A DNA stretch of 47,501 bases from Oscillospiraceae bacterium (GTDB lineage: Bacteria; Bacillota; Clostridia; Oscillospirales; Oscillospiraceae), in NCBI GenBank assembly GCA_015068305.1, contig SVKV01000015.1:1-47501 (forward strand), read 5' to 3'. Below the pieces are notes generated by a model, which ran no database searches, was not told the origin of the DNA, and saw nothing but the letters and a program-made list of their open reading frames with translations. The translations under genes were made by a program, and so were the position numbers. This document shows positions 25,323 through 33,725 of the stretch, one piece after another; the stretch's first letter is position 1; the number at the start of each line of letters is the position of its first letter.

Positions 25323-26978
25323 TTGGCAGAAAAACTGAAAATTATCCCCCTGGGCGGTCTTGATGAGATCGGCAAGAACATCACCGTGCTGGAATACGGC
25401 AAGGACATGATCGTCATCGACTGCGGCGTGGGATTTCCCGATGAAGAGATGTACGGCGTGGATCTGGTGATTCCCGATTTTGCCTATCTGACCCAGAATG
25501 CAAAGAAGCTCCGGGGCCTGTTTGTGACCCACGGTCACGAGGATCACATCGGCTCCATTCCCTATCTGATGCAGCAGGTCAATTGCCCCATCCACGGCAC
25601 CGCCATGACCAATGGCCTCATCCGGCTGAAGCTGGAGGAGCACCGGCTGGTTGACGCAGTCAAGCTCGTCACCCACAAGCCCGGCGACGTGGTCAAGGCC
25701 GGCTGTTTCCAGGTGGAGTTCATCCATGTCAACCACTCCATCGCCGATGCGGTGGCCTTTGCGGTGAAGACCCCTGTGGGCACCGTGATTTTTACCGGTG
25801 ACTTCAAGATCGATCCCACCGCCAAGGAGGGCATGATCGACCTGGCCCGGCTGGGCCAGCTGGGCAGCGAAGGCGTTCTGGCGCTGATGGCCGACTCCAC
25901 CAATGTGGAGCGCCCCGGCTACACCCCCAGCGAATCCAAGGTCGCCGAAGGTCTGGACCGGCAGTTCAAAAACTGCGATAACCGGATCATTGTCACCACC
26001 TTTGCCTCCAATATGTACCGGATCCAGGCGGTTCTGGAAACGGCGCAGCGCTACGGCCGCAAAGTTGCCGTAACGGGACGGAGCATGGAAAACATGATCA
26101 AGGTTGCCCAGGAACTGGGTTATCTGAAGATCAAGTCCGGTACCATCGTGGAGCTGGGCGCCCTGAAGAGCCTGCCGAAGAACAAGCAGGTGATCATCTC
26201 CACCGGTTCCCAGGGTGAAAATATGTCCGCCCTGTACCGGATGGCCTTCAATACCCACAAGCAGGTGGATATCGTTTCCGGTGACCGGATCATCATCTCT
26301 GCCTCCGCCATTCCCGGCAATGAAAAAGCTGTTTCCAGGATCATCAACGAGCTGTACCGCAAGGGTGCGGATGTTGTTTACGAAAAGAGCGAAGGCCTCC
26401 ATGTTTCCGGCCATGCCTGCCAGGAGGAACTGAAGATCATCCACGGCCTGGTCCGGCCCAAGTTCTTTATCCCCCTGCACGGTGAGCAGCGGATGCTGCA
26501 GATCCACTCGAAGCTTGCCCAGTCCATGGGCATGAATCCCCGGAATATCCAGATCGCCGAGAACGGCTCCTGCTTTGAACTCACCGGCAAAACCTGCAAG
26601 GTGGGCGCTCCCGTGACGGCCGGCAAGGTCTTCGTGGACGGCACCGGTGTGGGTGACGTGGGCAGCGTGGTGCTCCGTGACCGGAAGCATCTGGCCCAGG
26701 ACGGCATGATCGTGGTCTGCGTCAACCTCAGCGCTGAAGACGGCGAAGTGATCACAGGCCCTGACATCATTACCCGGGGCTTCATCTATGTCAAGGAATC
26801 CGAGGAACTGATGGATGAACTGCGGGAGGTGGCCCTGGAGGCCATCGAGCGGTGCCGCCGCAAGCGGGTCCGGGACTGGTCCGCCATCAAGTCCGCCATC
26901 AAGAATGACCTCAGCGGTTACCTCTATAAAACCACCAAGCGCAACCCCATGATCCTGCCCGTCATCATGGAAATTTAA
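25323..26978 (+). CDS. rnj: Ribonuclease J
   Basis: The 551-residue RNase has the metallo-beta-lactamase core with FVTHGHEDHIGS (His70, His72, Asp74, His75), the His at HVNHSIADA, GDFKID, the beta-CASP region, and the later GHACQEELKIIHGLVRPKFFIPLHGE. RNase J processes and decays mRNA from the 5' end and within. The start is TTG at 25323, chosen because GAAAGGAG lies 10 nt upstream and the family begins LKIIPLGGL; the frame open to 25128 runs through the promoter region. Confidence 0.97.
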   Translation: MAEKLKIIPLGGLDEIGKNITVLEYGKDMIVIDCGVGFPDEEMYGVDLVIPDFAYLTQNAKKLRGLFVTHGHEDHIGSIPYLMQQVNCPIHGTAMTNGLIRLKLEEHRLVDAVKLVTHKPGDVVKAGCFQVEFIHVNHSIADAVAFAVKTPVGTVIFTGDFKIDPTAKEGMIDLARLGQLGSEGVLALMADSTNVERPGYTPSESKVAEGLDRQFKNCDNRIIVTTFASNMYRIQAVLETAQRYGRKVAVTGRSMENMIKVAQELGYLKIKSGTIVELGALKSLPKNKQVIISTGSQGENMSALYRMAFNTHKQVDIVSGDRIIISASAIPGNEKAVSRIINELYRKGADVVYEKSEGLHVSGHACQEELKIIHGLVRPKFFIPLHGEQRMLQIHSKLAQSMGMNPRNIQIAENGSCFELTGKTCKVGAPVTAGKVFVDGTGVGDVGSVVLRDRKHLAQDGMIVVCVNLSAEDGEVITGPDIITRGFIYVKESEELMDELREVALEAIERCRRKRVRDWSAIKSAIKNDLSGYLYKTTKRNPMILPVIMEI

Positions 26979-26986
26979 TGTAAGAA

Positions 26987-27013
26987 AGCCGCCCTCAACC
27001 GAGGGCGGCTTTT
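26987..27013 (+). terminator. Terminator of rnj
   Basis: AGCCGCCCTC and GAGGGCGGCT form a 10-bp stem with an AACC loop, followed by TTT. Confidence 0.88.
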
Positions 27014-27084
27014 GACGTATGTATACTGGTACGGCAGCACTAAAGACTCTACGCAATTTGCTTTTGAGACTAATGGGTCATTAT

Positions 27085-28305
27085 TTAATCCCACCTTACT
27101 GTACCATCTTCAAAGACAGCAAATCCGAGTTCTAACAGAACAAATTCCATTTCTTCATAGGACACATCATCTCGATCATTCAGATAGTCAACGATGTCAT
27201 TGTTGTATTCATTATCGTAGGGGAACAGGAATCTATAAAGAATGATTTTTTCTCCGTACTCAAAATAGTCATTGTTGTTTATAGAGTCGATCACTCTTTC
27301 CTGTTTCAGTTCATCGCTGTATGTACCCTTTTCCACTATTTCCTTCAGCTCTGCCATGTATTCGCAGTATTCATATACATCATAGGAAACGATGCTTGCA
27401 ATTTTATACTCATTCAGAGTTAAACCCAATCTTTTGTAGTATGGTTCTGTCGGAGGGGGAGTTGTGGCTTTAGGTGCACTTGGCACAGTTTGAACTGTGG
27501 AGTTTTCTTTTTGAAGAAGATCATGATTACTGCTATTTTCGTTATTACTCGTTGTGATTACGAAAACCAGTGCAATAGCCAAAATGATAACAAGGATGAA
27601 GAGGACAATAGTCCACGAGATACCTTTGAAATACTGTTTACCGCAGCCTGTGCATTTTTTCGTGTTGCTATCTATTCTACTACCGCATAAGGAGCAATAC
27701 TTCGCTTTACCTTTTGCTGGAGCTGCAGTTGATTCGGCAACTTTGGTAGGTGGACAGGTTTGGATAGTATTGATTGCTTGAATGGGTGTAGCCCCCTGAT
27801 CTAGTCGAACATCTTCGGATCGGGTTGCATTATTACCATACCGATTAGGTTTTTCGTCAGGAAAGGATAAACTCATCTGCGATGTACCATTAGCGTGTGC
27901 TTTGTTATCAGGCTTTTCGTTAGTCTGTTCTCCTTTGCCTGCAACAAACAGCCACGTATTGATGAAATAATAAATAATTGCACCAATTCCACCCACGAAA
28001 AGAATGTCGAACAACTCTTGCAAAATGACGGAAATGACGAGTGCAATGATACTATTTACAACGCATAACAGTTTTCCCCATTTATGCGAAAGTTTCTTCC
28101 CCATGATAAGTCTGCACGCAAGAGGAATTATCATCGCAATAAGGGCAGAACAGCAAAGGCCTATAACGGAATACAACAATGCATATCCTCCAGCCTTATC
28201 GTATTCTACATTTGCTTGGAGTAAAGTCTCGATATTTGAACCATATGAAGATACGAACATTAAGACCATAAGACCAATGATCTTACCTGTATGTTTCTTT
28301 TTCAT
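27085..28305 (-). CDS. Zinc-ribbon membrane protein of unknown function
   Basis: The 406-residue protein has three to four membrane segments in its first 120 residues, a polar linker, a zinc ribbon (about 203-223: YCSLCGSRIDSNTKKCTGCGKQY), another membrane segment (about 230-250) and a soluble acidic C-terminal domain. It has no recognised catalytic motif. The gene is clearly richer in A+T and in rare codons than both neighbours and points against them, so it may have been acquired. Its promoter (28,337-28,364) is intact. Confidence 0.75.
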   Translation of the reverse strand: MKKKHTGKIIGLMVLMFVSSYGSNIETLLQANVEYDKAGGYALLYSVIGLCCSALIAMIIPLACRLIMGKKLSHKWGKLLCVVNSIIALVISVILQELFDILFVGGIGAIIYYFINTWLFVAGKGEQTNEKPDNKAHANGTSQMSLSFPDEKPNRYGNNATRSEDVRLDQGATPIQAINTIQTCPPTKVAESTAAPAKGKAKYCSLCGSRIDSNTKKCTGCGKQYFKGISWTIVLFILVIILAIALVFVITTSNNENSSNHDLLQKENSTVQTVPSAPKATTPPPTEPYYKRLGLTLNEYKIASIVSYDVYEYCEYMAELKEIVEKGTYSDELKQERVIDSINNNDYFEYGEKIILYRFLFPYDNEYNNDIVDYLNDRDDVSYEEMEFVLLELGFAVFEDGTVRWD

Positions 28306-28336
28306 TCATATCACACCCTTTTGCTGATTATTAATT

Positions 28337-28364
28337 ATTCTATCATTGTTTTCACAGATGTCAA
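28337..28364 (-). promoter_or_regulatory. Promoter of the zinc-ribbon protein gene
   Basis: Minus-strand TTGACA (28359-28364) and TAGAAT (28337-28342) are 16 bp apart. Confidence 0.65.
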
Positions 28365-28392
28365 ATGGGCGATATCCAAACAAAGCAAAAAC

Positions 28393-28420
28393 AAGCCGCC
28401 CTTGCAAAAGAGCGGCTTTT
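28393..28420 (+). terminator. Hairpin upstream of dus
   Basis: AAGCCGC and GCGGCTT pair with an inner CTT/AAG, followed by TTTT. No rightward gene ends here, so it may be a leader attenuator or a relic terminator separated from rnj by the inserted gene. Confidence 0.55.
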
Positions 28421-28461
28421 GTGATTTAATAAGAAAAGACTCGAAAGACAGGAGCATTTTT

Positions 28462-29400
28462 ATGCGCTATTATTTTGCCCCCATGGAGGGACTGACGGAC
28501 AGCATTTACAGACGGCTGCACCACAGGTACTTTTCCGGGGTGGATGCTTACTATATGCCCTTCATTTCTCCCACGGTCCACCGGTGCCTGACGAACCGGG
28601 AGGCAAGGGAAGTGCCCTTTGCGGATACGGTGGAATTTCGGGCGGTTCCCCAGCTGATGACGAAGGTCGCCGATGACTTTCTCTGGGCGGCGCAGGAATG
28701 CAAGGATCGGGGCTATGACGAAGTTAACTTAAATGTGGGATGTCCCTCCGGCACGGTGGTTGCCAAAAAGAAGGGTGCCGGCATGCTGGAGAATCCGGAT
28801 CAACTGGACCGTTTTCTGGATGCGGTTTTTGAAAAATCCCCGCTGCCCATTTCCCTTAAGACCCGGCTGGGTCTGACGGCCCCCCAGGAGTTTCCACGGA
28901 TCCTGGATGTTTACAACCAGTACCCCATCAAAGAGCTGACTGTCCACCCGAGAGTGCGCAAACAGTTCTATGACGGGAATGTGGACATGGAAATGTTCCG
29001 TTATGCCCTGGAAAACAGTAAAAACCCTGTTGTGTTCAACGGAAATCTGCGGACTCTTTCGGAAGTGAAAGCCTTTGAGAAGGAATTCCCGGAGGTGGAG
29101 GCGGTGATGATCGGCCGGGGCCTCATCGGAAATCCCGCCATGCTGGAGCCCGGCGGGGAGTGGAAGCTGGAAGATTTCCACGATGCGCTGCTGGAAGCCT
29201 ATATTGCAGAATTCGGCGGGGCCCGGAATGCCATGTTCCGGATGAAGGAAAACTGGCGGCATATGATCTGGATGTTTGACGGAAACGAAAAACTTATGAA
29301 AAAACTGAGAAAATGCACCGATGTGGGGGAATACCGGCAGATCGTAAGGGAAATTTTCCATAGCCTGCCCATGCAACAGGAGCTTCAGCCTGACTGGTAA
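28462..29400 (+). CDS. dus: tRNA-dihydrouridine synthase
   Basis: The 312-residue FMN enzyme reduces uridines in tRNA. Family motifs are YFAPMEGLTDSIYRR, LNVGCPSGTVVAKKKGAGML with the catalytic Cys, LPISLKTRLGL, ELTVHPRVRKQFYDG and VMIGRGLIGNP. The exact Dus subtype cannot be set. CAGGAG lies 8 nt before the ATG at 28462; a longer frame begins inside the preceding intergenic hairpin. It is followed 16 nt later by the CAP lipoprotein gene. Confidence 0.95.
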   Translation: MRYYFAPMEGLTDSIYRRLHHRYFSGVDAYYMPFISPTVHRCLTNREAREVPFADTVEFRAVPQLMTKVADDFLWAAQECKDRGYDEVNLNVGCPSGTVVAKKKGAGMLENPDQLDRFLDAVFEKSPLPISLKTRLGLTAPQEFPRILDVYNQYPIKELTVHPRVRKQFYDGNVDMEMFRYALENSKNPVVFNGNLRTLSEVKAFEKEFPEVEAVMIGRGLIGNPAMLEPGGEWKLEDFHDALLEAYIAEFGGARNAMFRMKENWRHMIWMFDGNEKLMKKLRKCTDVGEYRQIVREIFHSLPMQQELQPDW

Positions 29401-29416
29401 AAGAAAGAGAGAACAT

Positions 29417-30307
29417 ATGAAAAGAGAGATATTGCTGGCCCTGCTGATCATGCTTTCGCTGACCGGTTGTGCCAAAAATGAGGATCCTTACCGGGTGGAT
29501 ACTGTGGTCTATATCCCGGCAGATCCGACGGATGCACCCACGGAGGCTGCAATCCCTGAAGAAACCCCGGCAACGGAGCAGACACCTGCTCCCACCGAGC
29601 AGGAGGCACCCACGGAAACGGAACCGGAAGCCACAGAAGCGGCGAAAAAGGCCACCTCTACCAAGAAGTCTTCCGGCTCAAAGAAGACAACAACCTCCAG
29701 TAAAAAGACAAATACTTCCAGTAAGACGGAAACTGCCGCTAAGGCTACCGAACCGCCTGCAACCAAGCCTGCTGAAACCCAGCCGCCGGCCACAGAACCT
29801 GCGGCTACCCAGCTGCCTGTGACCGAACCTCCTGTAACGGAGCCTCCGGCCACCCCGCCGCCTGCGACGGAACCTCCGGAAACCGAACCGGAGCCTACCG
29901 ATCCGCCGCTTTATGACATTTCCGGCTACAGCGTAGGGAGTCTCGAAACCTCCATGAAGGATGCAATCAACGCCTACCGGACGGAGGCCGGACTGGGAGA
30001 GATGTCCATGAGTTCCCGGCTCTGCGCCATTGCCTCCTGCCGGGGCTATGAGATCAGCCAGGTCTGGAGCCATACCCGCCCCGATGGCCGCAGCTACAAA
30101 ACCGTTCTCAGCGATTACGGCTACGGCGGTTCTGCCCGGGAATTGCTGGTCCATGTATCGGGCTCCGGTGACGGACAGACCATTGTGGATCAGTGGATGT
30201 GTGTGGATTCCTATAAGGAACTGCTGCTGGGCAGCTACTCCACAGTGGGCATCGGCGTCTACCGGGCAAACGGCAATACCTATATTGCCTGCCTGCTGGT
30301 GGGATAA
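29417..30307 (+). CDS. CAP-domain lipoprotein
   Basis: The 296-residue protein has a lipoprotein signal (lipobox Cys18, LSLTGC), a long Thr/Pro/Glu linker (about 30-165) with repeated PPATEP/PPVTEP units and a Lys/Ser/Thr stretch, and a C-terminal CAP/SCP domain (about 175-296) with MKDAINAYRTEAGL, WSHTRPDGRSYKTV and STVGIGVYRANGNTYIACLLVG. The linker probably spans the cell wall. The role is unknown. It follows dus closely and is closed by a strong terminator. Confidence 0.92.
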   Translation: MKREILLALLIMLSLTGCAKNEDPYRVDTVVYIPADPTDAPTEAAIPEETPATEQTPAPTEQEAPTETEPEATEAAKKATSTKKSSGSKKTTTSSKKTNTSSKTETAAKATEPPATKPAETQPPATEPAATQLPVTEPPVTEPPATPPPATEPPETEPEPTDPPLYDISGYSVGSLETSMKDAINAYRTEAGLGEMSMSSRLCAIASCRGYEISQVWSHTRPDGRSYKTVLSDYGYGGSARELLVHVSGSGDGQTIVDQWMCVDSYKELLLGSYSTVGIGVYRANGNTYIACLLVG

Positions 30308-30312
30308 GATTT

Positions 30313-30344
30313 GTGCGCTCTGCTGAATGCAGAGCGCACTTTTT
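30313..30344 (+). terminator. Terminator of the dus-CAP operon
   Basis: GTGCGCTCTGC and GCAGAGCGCAC form an 11-bp stem followed by five T. Confidence 0.92.
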
Positions 30345-30404
30345 GCATATTTTGATCAAGAATAATCGAAAAATGTAAGAAAATAATCGAAAATGAATCG
30401 TTTG

Positions 30405-30433
30405 TTGACAAGCGGGCCTTTATCGTGTATAGT
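30405..30433 (+). promoter_or_regulatory. Promoter of the acyltransferase-glmM operon
   Basis: TTGACA (30405-30410) and TATAGT (30428-30433) are 17 bp apart. Just upstream AATAATCGAAAA occurs twice, at 30361-30372 and 30382-30393. Confidence 0.8.
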
Positions 30434-30482
30434 GAACAAGTCGGGATATCGGCAAATGGTTTTGTAAAGGATGGTAATTGTG

Positions 30483-31145
30483 ATGTATACAACAACCGAG
30501 CTTTTTGACCTGGAGCATACCTTGGCAAAGGATTATCTGGCAGGCTATGAATATCCCTGGCAGGCTCTGAAGGGAATCAAGGATCTGATTTTGAAGATAG
30601 GCCCGACTCTGGGCGAAGAATATACGGAAGTCAGCCCGGGCGTATGGGTTCACAAAACCGCAACGGTAGCACCCACGGCCTATCTGGGTGCCCCCAGCAT
30701 CATTGGCGCCGGAACGGAAGTGCGCCACTGTGCCTTTATCCGGGAAAGCGCCCTGGTGGGCAAAGACTGTGTGGTGGGTAATTCCGTGGAGCTGAAGAAT
30801 GTAATCCTCTTTGACGGTGTTCAGGTGCCCCATTTCAACTATGTGGGCGACAGCATCCTGGGGCATTTTGCCCATATGGGTGCCGGCAGTGTCACCTCCA
30901 ACGTCAAGTCCGATAAGACCCCGGTCACCATCCGGGACGGGGAAACAAAAATCGAAACCGGCCTTAAAAAATTTGGTGCCATGGTGGGAGATTATGTGGA
31001 AGTGGGCTGCAACAGCGTCCTGAATCCCGGTACCGTGGCGGGCCGCCGCAGCAATGTCTATCCCACATCCTGCGTCCGGGGACTGGTCCCGGCGGACAGC
31101 ATCTGGAAGAATAACGGCTGCATCGTGAAAAAGGAGCAACGCTGA
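30483..31145 (+). CDS. Left-handed beta-helix acyltransferase-like protein (GlmU C-terminal type)
   Basis: The 220-residue protein has hexapeptide repeats forming a left-handed helix (about 60-180), with VHKTATVAPTAYLGAPSIIG, AFIRESALVGKD and VGDSILGHFAHMGAGSVTSN; these resemble the acetyltransferase half of GlmU, but the nucleotidyl domain is missing. AAAGGA lies 10 nt before the ATG at 30483. Its stop overlaps glmM (TGATG), so the pair probably works together on glucosamine-1-phosphate for cell-wall precursors; the exact donor is not known. Confidence 0.85.
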   Translation: MYTTTELFDLEHTLAKDYLAGYEYPWQALKGIKDLILKIGPTLGEEYTEVSPGVWVHKTATVAPTAYLGAPSIIGAGTEVRHCAFIRESALVGKDCVVGNSVELKNVILFDGVQVPHFNYVGDSILGHFAHMGAGSVTSNVKSDKTPVTIRDGETKIETGLKKFGAMVGDYVEVGCNSVLNPGTVAGRRSNVYPTSCVRGLVPADSIWKNNGCIVKKEQR

Positions 31146-32530
31146 TGGGCAAGTATTTTGGGACTGACGGCTTCCGGGGGGAAGCCAATGTAAATCTGAC
31201 TGCGGACCATGCCTTTAAGGTGGGCAGATTCCTGGGCTGGTACTATACCCAGCTGAAGCGCCGCAGCGGCAGCGATGAGCCGGCGAAAATCGTCATTGGC
31301 AAGGACACCCGGCGCAGTAGCTATATGTTTGAGTATTCTCTGGTGGGCGGTCTGGTGGCATCCGGTGCCGATGCCTATATGCTTCATGTTACCACCACAC
31401 CTTCCGTTGCCTATGTCTGCCGCACTGAAAGCTTTGACTGCGGCATCATGATTTCTGCTTCCCACAATCCCTACTATGACAACGGCATCAAGCTGATCAA
31501 CAGCTTCGGTGAAAAAATGGAGGAGAGCACCATCAATCTGGTGGAGGCCTATCTGGACGGCAGGCTGGTTGCCTTCGGCCGGGAGTGGGAGGAACTGCCC
31601 CTGGCGAAGCGGGAGCAGATTGGCCGGACTGTGGACTATGTGGCGGGCCGGAACCGCTACATCGGCTATCTGATTTCCCTGGGCCTGTATTCTTTCAAGG
31701 GCGTGAAGGTGGGTCTGGACTGCGCCAACGGCGCCAGCTGGAATATCGCGAAGAATGTCTTCGATGCCATGGGCGCCAAGACTTACGTCATCAATGCAGA
31801 GCCCGACGGCTACAACATCAACGAGGGCGCAGGTTCCACCCATATTGAGGTTTTGCAGAAGTTTGTGCTGGACAACGGCCTGGATGTGGGCTTTGCCTAC
31901 GACGGCGATGCAGACCGGTGCCTGTGCGTGGATGAAAAGGGCAATGTGATCACCGGCGACCACATCCTTTATATCTACGGCAAGTATATGAAGGAGCGGG
32001 GAAAGCTCCTGGGCAATACGGTGGTCACCACGGTCATGTCCAACTTCGGCCTATACAAGGCCTTTGATGAGCTGGGCATCGACTATGCCAAAACCGCTGT
32101 GGGCGATAAGTATGTCTACGAATATATGATGCAGAACGGCCACCGCATCGGCGGCGAGCAGTCCGGTCATATCATTTTCTCCAAGTACGCCTCCACCGGC
32201 GACGGCATTCTGACCGCCCTTAAGATGATGGAGGTCATGATGGCCAAGAAGAAGACCCTCAGCCAGCTGTGCGAAGGTCTGACTATCTATCCTCAGGTGC
32301 TGAAAAATGTAAAGGTTGCTGACAAGGCTGCCGCCCAGAACGACCCCGATGTCCAGGCGGCAGTGGCGGAGGTTGCGGCAAAGCTGGGTGACACCGGACG
32401 GATCCTGGTCCGGGAATCCGGTACCGAGCCCAAGATCCGGGTGATGGTGGAAGCAGAATCCATGGAAATCTGCCAGACCCTGGTGGACAGTGTTGTGGAT
32501 GTGATCAGAAAAAAAGGTCACGCAGTGTAA
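31145..32530 (+). CDS. glmM: Phosphoglucosamine mutase-like enzyme
   Basis: The 461-residue enzyme has the family layout: GTDGFRGEAN at the start, catalytic Ser106 in ISASHNPYYDNGIK, metal loop DGDADR (253-258), sugar loop GGEQSGH (about 336-342) and the C-terminal RESGTEPKIRVMVE phosphate loop. It converts glucosamine-6-phosphate to glucosamine-1-phosphate. Related phosphomannomutases cannot be wholly excluded, but coupling to a GlmU-like gene favours GlmM. Confidence 0.92.
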   Translation: MGKYFGTDGFRGEANVNLTADHAFKVGRFLGWYYTQLKRRSGSDEPAKIVIGKDTRRSSYMFEYSLVGGLVASGADAYMLHVTTTPSVAYVCRTESFDCGIMISASHNPYYDNGIKLINSFGEKMEESTINLVEAYLDGRLVAFGREWEELPLAKREQIGRTVDYVAGRNRYIGYLISLGLYSFKGVKVGLDCANGASWNIAKNVFDAMGAKTYVINAEPDGYNINEGAGSTHIEVLQKFVLDNGLDVGFAYDGDADRCLCVDEKGNVITGDHILYIYGKYMKERGKLLGNTVVTTVMSNFGLYKAFDELGIDYAKTAVGDKYVYEYMMQNGHRIGGEQSGHIIFSKYASTGDGILTALKMMEVMMAKKKTLSQLCEGLTIYPQVLKNVKVADKAAAQNDPDVQAAVAEVAAKLGDTGRILVRESGTEPKIRVMVEAESMEICQTLVDSVVDVIRKKGHAV

Positions 32531-32537
32531 TACAGCA

Positions 32538-32564
32538 AATGCCGCCCGAAAGGGCGGCATTTTT
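32538..32564 (+). terminator. Terminator of glmM
   Basis: AATGCCGCCC and GGGCGGCATT form a stem with a GAAA loop, followed by a T-run. Confidence 0.92.
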
Positions 32565-32576
32565 GCACCATAGACG

Positions 32577-32675
32577 TTTGAATTACAGTTTATCGGGATG
32601 CCCCGATGGGCAATGCGTGCTCGGTGCAATAGTTGTCGCAACTGCCCTAACCCGCTCGGTATCGTTCCTGCGGTA
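32577..32675 (+). repeat. Half element with a terminal repeat and shared GGGATGCCCCG segment
   Basis: It begins with TTGAATTACAGTTTATCG and continues with a stretch related to 7,942-8,017. It abuts the complete element to its right, giving a composite of 284 bp. Confidence 0.55.
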
Positions 32676-32860
32676 GTCAAATTACAGTTTGTAGGGATAC
32701 GGATTGCCACGTCGGCATTTCATGCCTCCTCGCAATGACATGGAAGTTTGGTAGTTGGCTGCGCTAAAAATGGTGCGGAATGTGTCGAAAAATACTGTCA
32801 TTGCGAGGAGCGCGTAGCGCGACGTGGCAATCCGTTCTCCTCGATAAACTCTAATTTGAC
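32676..32860. repeat. MITE-like element with terminal inverted repeats, copy B
   Basis: Ends GTCAAATTACAGTTTGTAG (32676-32694) and inverted CGATAAACTCTAATTTGAC (32842-32860). The interior holds two facing palindromic units (GGATTGCCACGTCG ... CGCAATGACA) around a centre of about 55 bp that resembles the reverse complement of the centre of copy A. No gene. Confidence 0.75.
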
Positions 32861-32878
32861 ACCCATGATCAAACAAAA

Positions 32879-32911
32879 ACGCCCAACCGATAACCCGGCT
32901 GGGCGCTATTA
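32879..32911 (-). terminator. Terminator of yebC
   Basis: GCGCCCAGCCGGG and the matching CCAACCGATAAC side (AACGCCCA...CTGGGCG) pair imperfectly; the minus strand ends in five T. Confidence 0.7.
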
Positions 32912-32924
32912 TTCGTTCTTTCAA

Positions 32925-33653
32925 TTACTCTTCCCAGTTGTGCCAGATGTTCTGCACATCGTCGTCATCTTCCATGATGTCGATGAGCTTTTCCATCAGC
33001 TTGATGTGCTCTTCGCTTTCCAGCTTCTGATAGTTCTGGGGAACCATTTCAATCTGGGCGGAAACGAAAGTGTACTTAGAAAGGTTGGCAACCACATCGT
33101 TGAAGTCGTCGGGCAGGGTATAGATGGTGAAGACATCGCCTTCAGCCTCGAAGTCGTCGGCGCCGGCTTCCATGGCGTCCATCATGACCTCTTCCTCGTC
33201 GTAGTCACCCTCTTCGTTGTCGATGACCAGAACGCCCTTCTTGTCAAAAGACCAGGAAACACAGCCGGAAGCACCCAGGTTGCCGCCGAACTTGTCGAAG
33301 TGGTGGCGCATGGAGCCTGCGGTACGGTTGCGGTTGTCGGTCATGGTTTCCACGATGACAGCAACACCGCCGGGGCCGTAGCCTTCGTAGGTGATGGATT
33401 CGTAGTTGTCGCCGCCGCCGGCACCGCTTGCCTTCTCCAGGCAGCGCTTGATGTTGTCGTTGGGCATGTTGGCAGCCTTGGCCTTGGTGATGACGGTGGC
33501 CAAGCGGGAGTTGTTGGCGGGATCGGTGATGCCGCCGCCTTCCTTAACTGCCACGATCAGTTCCTTTGCGATCTTGGTAAAGGCGGCAGCACGCTTGGCG
33601 TCCTGTGCGCCCTTGGTTTTCTGAATGTTATGCCATTTGGAATGTCCGGACAT
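32925..33653 (-). CDS. yebC: YebC/PmpR-family protein
   Basis: The 242-residue protein has the family start MSGHSKWHNIQKTKGAQDAKR, then AVKEGGGITDPANNSRL, NMPNDNIKRCLEKASG and the acidic C-terminal domains. Family members act as transcription factors or help ribosomes through proline runs; which applies here is not clear. AAGGGAAG precedes the ATG and a promoter lies at 33,697-33,725. Codon choice suggests strong expression. Confidence 0.96.
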   Translation of the reverse strand: MSGHSKWHNIQKTKGAQDAKRAAAFTKIAKELIVAVKEGGGITDPANNSRLATVITKAKAANMPNDNIKRCLEKASGAGGGDNYESITYEGYGPGGVAVIVETMTDNRNRTAGSMRHHFDKFGGNLGASGCVSWSFDKKGVLVIDNEEGDYDEEEVMMDAMEAGADDFEAEGDVFTIYTLPDDFNDVVANLSKYTFVSAQIEMVPQNYQKLESEEHIKLMEKLIDIMEDDDDVQNIWHNWEE

Positions 33654-33696
33654 ATATTTTTCTTCCCTTCCAGGTTAGTATTAAAAATTCCAATCT

Positions 33697-33725
33697 ATTT
33701 TAGCACTCTGATTTTCAAAAATCAA
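33697..33725 (-). promoter_or_regulatory. Promoter of yebC
   Basis: Minus-strand TTGATT (33720-33725) and TAAAAT (33697-33702) are 17 bp apart; the -35 overlaps the end of the upstream nif3-like gene. Confidence 0.65.

Noticed and set aside
25293..27056. A 587-codon open frame opposite rnj
   Set aside because: The plus-strand frame has all RNase J motifs; the reverse frame is an antisense by-product.
29560..29920. Repeats in the CAP lipoprotein gene as a DNA-level tandem repeat
   Set aside because: The PPATEP-type units are irregular and in frame; they make a protein linker rather than a mobile or phase-variable repeat.
32780..32805. A Spo0A box (TGTCGAA) in the repeat element
   Set aside because: It lies inside a non-coding repeat with no promoter nearby, so chance is the simpler explanation.
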